Shown here: positions 12,878-19,663 of the stretch, piece after piece
How positions within the stretch are numbered: the stretch's first letter is position 1
Layout of the letters: every line of letters starts with the position of its first letter
Origin: JBQTHP01 sp052389755
Lineage (GTDB): Bacteria > Pseudomonadota > Gammaproteobacteria > Steroidobacterales > Steroidobacteraceae
Assembly (NCBI GenBank): GCA_052389755.1
Contig: JBQTHP010000084.1
Location: 1 to 19,663 of the forward strand
Reading direction: 5' to 3'
DNA: 19,663 nt
Notes under the pieces: generated by a model
The model's input: only the letters and a program-made list of their open reading frames with translations
Told to the model about the DNA's origin: nothing
The model's database searches: none
Position numbers and translations under genes: made by a program

Positions 12878-14830
12878 ATGCGGCTGGTGATTCAGCGCCG
12901 CCTTCCCGTGCTTTTGATTTTGGCTTCGATGGCCACTTCGGCTGCCTTCGCGCAGGCGGAAACCACCCGTGCCGCGCCGGCGACCACGTCGACCGGGGAT
13001 CTCAAGAGGCTCAGCATGGAGCAGCTGCTCGACGTCGAGGTGACGTCGGTCCTGAAGCGTCCGCAGAAGCTCTCCGATACGGCATCCGCCGTTCAGGTGA
13101 TCACGCACGACGATATTCAACGCTCCGGCGCCACCAGCCTGCCTGAGGCGCTTCGCCTCGTCGCGAATCTGCAGGTCGCGCGAATCAATTCGGTGCAGTA
13201 CGCCGTGAGCGCGCGCGGGTTCAACAATGCGGTCGGCAACAAGCTCCTCGTACTGATCGATGGCCGGACGGTGTACACACCTCTTTTCTCCGGCGTCTTC
13301 TGGGAGCAGCAGGATGTGATGCTCGAAGACGTCGAACGGATCGAGGTCATCAGCGGCCCCGGCGCGGCGCTCTGGGGCGCGAATGCCGTCAACGGCGTCA
13401 TTAACGTCGTGACGTGGCCGGCACAGGACACGCAGGGACTGCTCGTTGCCGCGAATGGCGGTAGCGACGAGCGCGGCCTGGCGCTGCGATACGGTGGATC
13501 GTTAGGTAAAGGCGCGCCCGCCGAGACCGGGCACTACCGTGTGTACGCAAAGGCGACTGGCCTCGGGAACACGACCAACGCGAGCGGGACTGCGCTGAGA
13601 AACAGCTGGGATCGCGTACAGGCCGGGTTCCGCACGGACTGGAACGCAGCGAACGGCATGTTCACCGTTCAAGGCGATGTGTACGACGGGCGGTCGGAGC
13701 ATCGCGGGTTCGCCGGGGCGATCGAAATTCCCGAGACCGAGGTGTCGGGCGCGAACGTGCTCGCGCGCTGGAGCGCGCAACTCGAGGGCGATTCGGACCT
13801 TCGCATTCAGGCCTATCTGGATCACGCTGAACGCGACGAGGCGGTTCTCTTCCGGCCGAAGGCGGATATCTTCGATCTCGAGTTCCAGCACGGTTTCAGC
13901 CGTGGTTCGCACAGACTGCTCTGGGGTGGCGGCTACCGCCACGCTCGCGATGAAGTGCGGCAAGGATTGCTGATCGGCTTCATTCCATCGAGTCGCGACC
14001 TGAACTGGGTGAATCTCTTCATTCAGGATCAGGTCACCTTGACCGAGAGCGTGCGGCTGACGGGTGGGCTCAAGCTCGAGCACAACGACTACACGGGAGT
14101 GGAGTACCTGCCGACGATCCGGATCGCGTGGGAGCCGGACGACCAGTCGCTCCTGTGGGGCAGGGCTTCGCGCGCGGTACGGGCGCCTTCGCGGCTCGAC
14201 CGGGAGGTCGTCCTGCCACCGACCCCGCCCTTCCTTATTGCCGGCGGTCCGGATTTCGAATCCGAGGTCGCGAACGTCGTCGAGCTGGGTTATCGCGCGC
14301 AGCCGGTGCCGAGCCTCAGCTGGTCGCTGACGATGTTCCATCACGACTGGGACGAGCTGCGAAGCGGGCAGCAGGTGCCGGGCGTGCTGGAAAATCGGAT
14401 CGAGGGATCAGTTTATGGCGCCGAGGCGCAGGCGAGCTGGCAAGTAGCGCGCGCGTGGCGAATCAATGCCGGGGTCACCGGACTTCGCGAGGAACTGCGG
14501 CTCGAGGCCGGCAGCACGGACCCCGTCGGTGCGAACAATCCCAATCTCGCGAACGATCCGGAGTACCAGTGGATCGTGCGCTCTTCGTGGCGTATCGCGA
14601 ACGATCACGACATCGACGTGTTCGTCAGGCGCGTCGATGACCTGCCGAATCCGCGGGTCCCGGACTATACGGCCGTGAACGTGCGCTATGCGTGGCGCGT
14701 GCGGCCGAAGGTCGAGATCTCCATTATCGGCACCAATGTGTCCGACGGTAAGCATGCGGAGTTCGGTTCCGCCGCCTCGCGCAGCGTGTACGAACGCGGC
14801 GTGCACGGGAAGATACTGTGGGGATTCTGA
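12878..14830 (+). CDS. TonB-dependent receptor of a YfiR-linked signalling operon
   Basis: An outer-membrane receptor of 650 residues. The signal peptide ends at AFAQA (about residue 25). After a linker comes the block LSMEQLLDVEVTSVLKRPQ, seen at the N-terminus of the receptor subfamily that accompanies YfiR/DUF4154 genes. The plug domain includes AVSARGFNNAVGNKLLVLIDG, then GPGAALWGANAVNGVINVVT, and is followed by the beta-barrel, ending in KILWGF with the terminal Phe typical of outer-membrane proteins. ATG 12878 is preferred because AAAGGAG lies five bases upstream; ATG 12860 would add six residues. The ligand is unknown: nothing around it suggests iron or B12. The stop overlaps the next gene by 13 bases. 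I infer that it senses or admits a small molecule for the relay encoded downstream. Confidence 0.9.
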   Translation: MRLVIQRRLPVLLILASMATSAAFAQAETTRAAPATTSTGDLKRLSMEQLLDVEVTSVLKRPQKLSDTASAVQVITHDDIQRSGATSLPEALRLVANLQVARINSVQYAVSARGFNNAVGNKLLVLIDGRTVYTPLFSGVFWEQQDVMLEDVERIEVISGPGAALWGANAVNGVINVVTWPAQDTQGLLVAANGGSDERGLALRYGGSLGKGAPAETGHYRVYAKATGLGNTTNASGTALRNSWDRVQAGFRTDWNAANGMFTVQGDVYDGRSEHRGFAGAIEIPETEVSGANVLARWSAQLEGDSDLRIQAYLDHAERDEAVLFRPKADIFDLEFQHGFSRGSHRLLWGGGYRHARDEVRQGLLIGFIPSSRDLNWVNLFIQDQVTLTESVRLTGGLKLEHNDYTGVEYLPTIRIAWEPDDQSLLWGRASRAVRAPSRLDREVVLPPTPPFLIAGGPDFESEVANVVELGYRAQPVPSLSWSLTMFHHDWDELRSGQQVPGVLENRIEGSVYGAEAQASWQVARAWRINAGVTGLREELRLEAGSTDPVGANNPNLANDPEYQWIVRSSWRIANDHDIDVFVRRVDDLPNPRVPDYTAVNVRYAWRVRPKVEISIIGTNVSDGKHAEFGSAASRSVYERGVHGKILWGF

Positions 14831-15354
14831 GAAAGCTGGTCTCGATCGGTGTGCTGGCTGCTCTAGCAGGCACCGCCGCCGCGGCCGCCACGCCCACGGA
14901 ATCGCAGCTCAAGGCCGTATTCCTCTTCAACTTCGCCCGGTTCGTGGAATGGCCGCCCGAGGCCTTCGAAACAGCACAGACACCCTTCGCCATCTGCGTG
15001 CTCGGCAAGGACCCGTTCGGCGCGGATCTCGATGAGGTGGTTCGCGGCGAAGCGGTGATGGGGCGACCCCTCATCGTGAAGCGGCACACCGACGTCCAGG
15101 AGCTCGGAGCGTGCCACATCCTCTACGTCGGGGGCGCAGAGCTCGCAACGCTGCGCCCGCGGCTCGCTGGTCTGGAACGCCGAAGCACCCTCGTCGTCAG
15201 CGACGCCGTGCAGCCGGGCGTGATGATCGGATTCGTGAAGGAGCGACACCGGATCCGACTGCGGATCAACCTCGCGGCAGCGAACGGTGCGGGGCTCAAC
15301 ATCAGCTCGAAGCTCTTACGCATCGCCGACGTCGTCGGTCCTACGGGCAGGTAG
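14818..15354 (+). CDS. Periplasmic YfiR-family protein (DUF4154)
   Basis: A 178-residue exported protein with a signal peptide (about 1-24, ending AAAA) and the YfiR signature LKAVFLFNFARFVEWP at 31-46, followed by FAICVLGKDPFG and a C-terminal LNISSKLLRIADV block. In Pseudomonas YfiR holds the membrane diguanylate cyclase YfiN off from the periplasm, and redox-active cysteines matter. Here Cys60 and Cys99 have the same 39-residue spacing as the Pseudomonas Cys71-Cys110 pair as I recall it, while the second pair is absent. It starts at GTG 14818 inside the receptor gene and is followed eight bases later by a histidine kinase. I infer that it is the periplasmic regulator of that kinase; no diguanylate cyclase lies immediately next to it. 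Confidence 0.9.
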   Translation: MGILRKLVSIGVLAALAGTAAAAATPTESQLKAVFLFNFARFVEWPPEAFETAQTPFAICVLGKDPFGADLDEVVRGEAVMGRPLIVKRHTDVQELGACHILYVGGAELATLRPRLAGLERRSTLVVSDAVQPGVMIGFVKERHRIRLRINLAAANGAGLNISSKLLRIADVVGPTGR

Positions 15355-15362
15355 TAGACACC

Positions 15363-17777
15363 ATGACCGTGAACCAGCGTCCAGTTCCGATCCGCCGAGC
15401 ACTGATCACCTTCGTGCTGGTGACGAGCGGTATCGCGCTCTTGCTCACCGCGTCCGGGTTGTTCGTTTCGGAGTGGGTGACCTTCCGGCGAGCGACGATT
15501 CAGCGGCTCGAGACTCTGGGCGAAGTGATTGCCACGAACAGCACGGCAGCGCTCGCCTTCGCCGATGCGCAGGGCGCCACAGAAACCCTGAAGGCGCTGA
15601 AAGCCGATCCGCACGTCGTCGCGGCAGCTCTGTACGACGCGAGCGGAGCCTTGTTTGCGACGTATCCGGAAGAGCGTTCGGTGAATGCGCTGCCGTCATC
15701 GGAGGAGGTGAAGGCGGAGAAGGGATTGCGATTCGCGAACGGGCGGCTCGCCGGATTTCTGCCGGTTACCGAAGGCGAGCGGCGCATGGGCACCTTGTTC
15801 GTGCAGTACGACATGGGTGTGATGTACGAGCGGATGCGGCTCTACGGCCTCGTCGCCGCGTTCCTCATCGCGTTCTCGTGTCTCGTCGCCTACCTCGTCT
15901 CGCGACGCCTCCAGCTGCAGATCTCCGGCCCGATCCTGTCGCTCGCAGAGACGGCGAAGGCCGTATCCGACCGCCGCGACTATTCCGTGCGCGCGAAGAA
16001 GCCGAAGGCCTACGAGTTGGGCCTGCTCACCGATGCGTTCAACCACATGCTGACGCGGATCCAGGAGCAACTGAACAGGCTCAACCTTCTGCAGCACATC
16101 ACGCGCGGCATCGGCGAACGACACGATCTGCCGAGCATCTTCCAGGTCGTGCTGCGGAGCGTGGAAGATCACATGCCGATCGATTTCGCCGCGGTGTGCC
16201 GCTATGACGCGGAGACCGAGGCGCTTACGGTCACCACCGTCGGCGCGCGCAGCCACGCGCTCGCGGTGGAAATGGCGCTCGACGAGCACGCGAACGTTCC
16301 GATCGATCAGAACGGGCTGTCGCGCTGCGTACGCGGGGAGCTCGTCTACGAGCCCGACGTGCGCAAGCTTCAGTTCGCGTTCCCGCAGCGCCTGGCACGC
16401 GGCGGGCTGCGGTCGCTCGTGGTCGCGCCGCTTCAGGTCGAGAGCCAGGTGTTCGGCGTTCTGATCGCGGCGAGCCGTCGCGAGGAGGCGTTCCAGAGCG
16501 CGGACTGCGAGTTCCTGCTGCAGTTGAGCGCGCACGTCGCGCTCGCATCGAACCAGGCTCAGCTTTACGGATCCCTGCAGCGTGCCTACGACGACCTGCG
16601 ACAGACGCAGCACACGGTGCTGCAGCAGGAGCGGCTCCGCGCGCTTGGTCAGATGGCGAGCGGCATCGCGCACGACATCAACAACGCCATCTCGCCTGTA
16701 TCGCTCTACACGCAGTTTCTGCTGGAGCGGGAGCCTTCACTGAGCGAGCGGGCGCGCGATTGCCTCAAGACGATTCAGCAGGCGATCGACGATGTGGCGG
16801 CGACCGTCGCGCGCATGCGGGAATTCTACCGCCCGCGGGAGCCGCAGCTGGTGCTGGCGAAGGTCGACCTGAACCGGCTCGTGCGGCAGGTTCTCGAGCT
16901 GACGCGAGCGCGGTGGAGAGACGTGCCCCAGCAGTACGGCTCGATGATCGAGCTGCAAGCGGAGCTTGCGGAGAATGTGCCGGAGTTCATGGGTGCCGAC
17001 GCGGAGATCCGCGATGCGCTCACGAATCTCATCTTCAACGCGGTCGATGCAATGCCGGCAGGCGGCACGCTGACCGTGCGCACGCGCGTGAGCGATCGAG
17101 ACCCGGGAGGCCGAAGGTGCGTCGACGTGGAGGTCACGGACAGCGGCGTCGGGATGGATGAGGAGACGCGGCGGCGGTGCCTCGAGCCGTTCTTCACGAC
17201 GAAGGGCGAACGGGGGACCGGGCTCGGCCTCGCCATGGTCTACGGAATGGTTCAGCGGCACAGCGCGGAGCTCGAGATCGAGAGCCGGCTCGGCCAGGGC
17301 ACAACGGTGCGCCTGTCGTTCCCGGCGCCGAAGGCCGCGCTGGACGGGAAGGTGAGTGCGGCCGCCTCGTCTGTGCCCTCTCAGCGGCTGCGCATTCTGC
17401 TCGTCGATGACGACCCGCTGCTCTCGGAGTGCCTGCGCGTGACGCTCGAGGCGGACGGCCACCTGATCGAGTCCGCGGACGGGGGGCAGGCGGGAATCGA
17501 TGCGTTTCTCGCCGCCCATCGAAGCGGCAGGCCGTTCGCCGTGGTCGTGACGGACCTGGGCATGCCGTACGTGGATGGGAGGAAGGTCGCTTCGGCCGTA
17601 AATGCTGTCTCGCCGAGCACGCCGGTGATATTGCTCACGGGTTGGGGACAGCGGATGGTCGCGGAGAACGATCTGCCGGCTCACGTGAGTCGCGTGCTGA
17701 GCAAGCCGCCGAAAATGCCGGAGCTCCGCGCGGCGCTTGCCGAGGTTACCGACGCGCCGGTGGAGAAGCTCGCGTGA
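15363..17777 (+). CDS. Membrane hybrid histidine kinase (CHASE8-like sensor, HAMP, GAF, HisKA, HATPase, REC)
   Basis: An 804-residue sensor. Membrane helices lie at about 12-33 and 160-180 and flank a periplasmic domain (35-158) with LGEVIATNSTAALAFAD, characteristic of the CHASE8 domain of YfiN-type proteins. A HAMP domain (about 180-235), GAF domain (about 255-400) and short coiled coil follow. The kinase core has the HisKA box MASGIAHDINNAISP with His437, N-box LTNLIFNAVDA (Asn559), G1 DSGVGM (Asp593), F-box EPFFTTKGE and G2 GTGLGLAMV. The C-terminal receiver (about 676-800) has an acidic pocket LLVDDDP, phosphoacceptor Asp731 and Lys781. The ATG at 15363 comes eight bases after yfiR, and the gene overlaps the next by GTGA. 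The periplasmic layout matches the YfiN partner of YfiR, but the output is phosphotransfer rather than a GGDEF domain. Confidence 0.92.
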   Translation: MTVNQRPVPIRRALITFVLVTSGIALLLTASGLFVSEWVTFRRATIQRLETLGEVIATNSTAALAFADAQGATETLKALKADPHVVAAALYDASGALFATYPEERSVNALPSSEEVKAEKGLRFANGRLAGFLPVTEGERRMGTLFVQYDMGVMYERMRLYGLVAAFLIAFSCLVAYLVSRRLQLQISGPILSLAETAKAVSDRRDYSVRAKKPKAYELGLLTDAFNHMLTRIQEQLNRLNLLQHITRGIGERHDLPSIFQVVLRSVEDHMPIDFAAVCRYDAETEALTVTTVGARSHALAVEMALDEHANVPIDQNGLSRCVRGELVYEPDVRKLQFAFPQRLARGGLRSLVVAPLQVESQVFGVLIAASRREEAFQSADCEFLLQLSAHVALASNQAQLYGSLQRAYDDLRQTQHTVLQQERLRALGQMASGIAHDINNAISPVSLYTQFLLEREPSLSERARDCLKTIQQAIDDVAATVARMREFYRPREPQLVLAKVDLNRLVRQVLELTRARWRDVPQQYGSMIELQAELAENVPEFMGADAEIRDALTNLIFNAVDAMPAGGTLTVRTRVSDRDPGGRRCVDVEVTDSGVGMDEETRRRCLEPFFTTKGERGTGLGLAMVYGMVQRHSAELEIESRLGQGTTVRLSFPAPKAALDGKVSAAASSVPSQRLRILLVDDDPLLSECLRVTLEADGHLIESADGGQAGIDAFLAAHRSGRPFAVVVTDLGMPYVDGRKVASAVNAVSPSTPVILLTGWGQRMVAENDLPAHVSRVLSKPPKMPELRAALAEVTDAPVEKLA

Positions 17778-18901
17778 CCGCCTCACCTCGCGCTCGGCTG
17801 CTCATCGTCGACGACGAAGCGGCGCAGATGAACGCGCTTCGCAAGACGCTGGAGATGGAGGGTTATGCGACGCGGGGATTCACGTCTGCGGAACAGGCGC
17901 TCGCCGCGCTTGCCGAGCAGCCGTTCGATCTCATGTTGACGGACCTGATGATGCCGGAGATGGACGGCATTGCGCTTCTCGAGGCGGCGCGACGGCGCGA
18001 TCCGCACCTCGCCGGCGTCGTCATGACCGGCCATGGCACGATCGACACGGCCGTCAAGGCGATGCGCACGGGCGCGCTCGATTACATCCAGAAACCCTTC
18101 AGCCTGAACGTCGTACTGCCGGTACTCGGTCGCGCGCTGGCGATGCGACGGCTTCAGATCGAAAACGAAGAGCTGTTGCAGCGGGTGCAGGAACGGACGC
18201 ACGAGCTCGAAGCGGCCAACAAGGAGCTAGAAGCATTCTCGTATTCCGTTTCGCACGATCTGCGGGCGCCGCTGCGAGCGGTGCGAGGCTACTGCCAGAT
18301 GTTCTCGGAGGACTACGGAGCGGCCATGCCGGAGGAGGGTCGCCGGTTGGTGCAGAAGGCTTTGGCTGGCGCCGATCGCATGGGTCTTCTCATAGATGAT
18401 CTGCTGATGCTGTCGCGATACGGCCGGCAGCCGATCGTGCGACGAACAGTAGACATCGAGGCGCTGGCGCGGCGCGTCGTCGACGAGCTTGCTGCCAAGG
18501 AGAAGGAACACCGGGCCCGCGTCGTGATCGGTGCGCTTCCGAGCTGCTCCGGCGATGCGTCGCTGCTCGAGCAGGTCTTCATCAACCTGTTGTCGAATGC
18601 ATTCAAGTTCACGCGCCGCCGCGCGGATGCGCGCATCGAGATCGACGCGAAGGAACACGGCGATGACGAGCCGATCTATTTCGTGCGCGACAACGGCGCC
18701 GGGTTCGACATGAAGTATGCCGACAAGCTGTTCGGCGCGTTCCAGCGCCTGCATTCGGCCGAGGAGTTCGAGGGCACCGGCATCGGGCTGTCGATCGTGC
18801 AACGCATCGTGCATCGTCATGGCGGAAGGATCTGGGCGGAGAGTCGGCCGGACGAGGGCGCCACGTTCTACTTCACCGTGGCGAGCCGGGAGGCGCGTTG
18901 A
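17774..18901 (+). CDS. Response regulator-histidine kinase hybrid (REC-HisKA-HATPase)
   Basis: A soluble 375-residue protein. The receiver domain occupies about 8-120 (acidic pocket LIVDDEA, phosphoacceptor Asp57 in LMLTDLMMPEMDG, Thr85, Lys107). A coiled coil at about 124-155 (QIENEELLQRVQERTHELEA) leads to the HisKA domain with SVSHDLRAPLRAV (His161), and then the ATPase domain with N-box NLLSNAFKFT (Asn275), DNGAGF (Asp306), the F-box region LFGAFQRLH and G2 GTGIGLSIV. Such REC-first kinases receive phosphate from an upstream kinase and relay it. It starts with GTG in a GTGA overlap with the membrane kinase gene, implying coupled translation and a shared pathway. It has no membrane or output domain; its own target is presumably the next gene product or an unlinked regulator. 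Confidence 0.93.
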   Translation: MTASPRARLLIVDDEAAQMNALRKTLEMEGYATRGFTSAEQALAALAEQPFDLMLTDLMMPEMDGIALLEAARRRDPHLAGVVMTGHGTIDTAVKAMRTGALDYIQKPFSLNVVLPVLGRALAMRRLQIENEELLQRVQERTHELEAANKELEAFSYSVSHDLRAPLRAVRGYCQMFSEDYGAAMPEEGRRLVQKALAGADRMGLLIDDLLMLSRYGRQPIVRRTVDIEALARRVVDELAAKEKEHRARVVIGALPSCSGDASLLEQVFINLLSNAFKFTRRRADARIEIDAKEHGDDEPIYFVRDNGAGFDMKYADKLFGAFQRLHSAEEFEGTGIGLSIVQRIVHRHGGRIWAESRPDEGATFYFTVASREAR

Positions 18902-18903
18902 GC

Positions 18904-19663
18904 ATGGATGCCCTGAAAGTCCTGTTCGTCGAAGACACGGCAAGCGACGCGGAGCTGGCGGCACGGCAGCTCAAGAATGGCGGTGTCGCGTGCATCTGGC
19001 GCCGCGTCGAGACGGAAGCGGCACTGCGGCAGGAGCTGCAGGATTTCCAGCCAGACGTGATCCTCTCCGATTTCGAGCTTCCCAGCTTCGGAGGCCTCGA
19101 GGCACTGGCTGTCGCGCGCGAGTGCGCGCCGGACGTTCCATTCGTGTTTGTCTCGGGGACGATCGGCGAGGAGCGGGCGATCGAAGCGCTGAAACGCGGC
19201 GCGGTGGACTACGTGTTGAAGACGAGCATGGCGCGGCTCGTGCCGGCAGTGGAACGGGCATTGGAGCACGCAGCGTTGCGGAAGGGGCGTCGTCAGCAGG
19301 AAACGAGCATCGCGCGGCTCACGAGGGTGCTCAGGATGCTGAGCGGAACCACCACCGCCGTGGTGCGCGTCCGCGAGCGCCGGGAGCTGCTTGCGGAGGC
19401 ATGCAGACTCGCAACCGGCGTCGGTGGTTATGCAGCAGCCGTCGTCTCGCTGATCGAGCCCGGCACGCGCACCGCGCGGCCTACGGTGTGGGCGGGCGCG
19501 AACGATCGAAGGATGCAGCTGCTGACATTCGCGATCGCGGACTCCCCGGAACGGGATACCAGCGTCACCGGCCGGGTGCTGAGAAGCGGAGCTCCCCTCG
19601 CCTGCAACGACTTGCAGAGCCTCGAGTCCGAGCTGCCGGACTCGCGTCGCAGTCTCGCCGAAG
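18904..19663 (+). CDS. REC-GAF protein, 3' end outside the window (probable GGDEF/EAL or kinase output)
   Basis: The first 253 codons of an open gene that runs off the window end. ATG 18904 follows the previous stop by two bases. Residues 1-120 are a receiver: VLFVEDTASDAELA acidic pocket, phosphoacceptor Asp56 in VILSDFELPSFGG, Ser84 in FVFVSGTIGEERAI, Lys106 in VDYVLKTS. After a short helix, residues about 138-253 begin a GAF domain starting with RLTRVLRMLSGTTTAVVRVR and ELLAEACRLATGVGGYAAA. In proteins I know with this REC-helix-GAF start, GGDEF and EAL domains or a histidine kinase often follow, so a c-di-GMP output is plausible and would reconnect YfiR with that second messenger. The output domain itself is not visible here. 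Confidence 0.88.
   Translation, partial: MDALKVLFVEDTASDAELAARQLKNGGVACIWRRVETEAALRQELQDFQPDVILSDFELPSFGGLEALAVARECAPDVPFVFVSGTIGEERAIEALKRGAVDYVLKTSMARLVPAVERALEHAALRKGRRQQETSIARLTRVLRMLSGTTTAVVRVRERRELLAEACRLATGVGGYAAAVVSLIEPGTRTARPTVWAGANDRRMQLLTFAIADSPERDTSVTGRVLRSGAPLACNDLQSLESELPDSRRSLAE

Noticed and set aside
16737..17786. 349-codon minus-strand open frame across the kinase gene
   Set aside because: The plus strand carries all kinase and receiver motifs in one frame; the antisense frame is Arg/His-rich with no recognisable domain.
1..19663. CRISPR arrays, tRNA or rRNA genes, insertion sequences, integrase or attachment sites
   Set aside because: No regularly spaced repeats, RNA gene signatures, transposase motifs or terminal inverted repeats were seen, including around hipBA.

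Overview
The window is GC-rich, densely packed chromosomal DNA from a Gram-negative bacterium. Outer-membrane TonB-dependent receptors, a BtuM-type cobalamin transporter, YfiR and Rcp1-like signalling genes point to a proteobacterium. A gammaproteobacterium of the Xanthomonadales/Nevskiales/Steroidobacterales kind is my best guess, but no rRNA or marker gene proves it. No tRNA, rRNA, CRISPR array or insertion sequence was seen.

Layout. (1) 1-2330, plus strand: a multi-pass membrane protein with a ceramidase-like His motif, then an exported FAD-dependent oxidoreductase whose 3' end runs into the convergent VOC gene. (2) 2172-4920, minus strand: a polyphosphate-type CYTH-CHAD protein abutting a SixA phosphohistidine phosphatase, then a VOC/glyoxalase-like protein whose ribosome-binding site lies in a potential hairpin. 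(3) 5052-10136: a cobalamin riboswitch with a recognisable Shine-Dalgarno-sequestering segment, controlling btuB-btuM-cobT-cobS, three of whose junctions are GTGA overlaps. cobU sits convergent at the end. Together they cover B12/corrinoid capture at the outer membrane, inner-membrane uptake by a solitary ECF S-component, and nucleotide-loop assembly. (4) 10170-10750, minus strand: an Rcp1-like response regulator preceded by the decayed 3' end of a histidine kinase gene. (5) 10811-12740: a hipBA toxin-antitoxin module with its own promoter, palindromic operators and a strong hairpin downstream. (6) 12878-19663, plus strand: a tightly packed signalling operon made of a TonB-dependent receptor, a periplasmic YfiR protein, a membrane hybrid histidine kinase (CHASE8-like sensor, HAMP, GAF, HisKA, HATPase, REC), a REC-HisKA-HATPase protein, and a REC-GAF protein that runs off the window.

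The most interesting unit is region 6. YfiR is best known as the periplasmic repressor of the diguanylate cyclase YfiN, but here it lies directly upstream of a histidine kinase with a YfiN-like membrane and periplasmic layout, and behind a TonB receptor. This suggests an outer-membrane-to-cytoplasm relay. Region 3 shows a complete uptake-to-assembly B12 salvage route built around BtuM, with a cysteine at residue 78 close to the cobalt-coordinating Cys80 reported for the Thiobacillus denitrificans protein. The hipBA insertion point next to a truncated kinase gene suggests that a mobile toxin-antitoxin locus arrived beside, or into, an older two-component operon.
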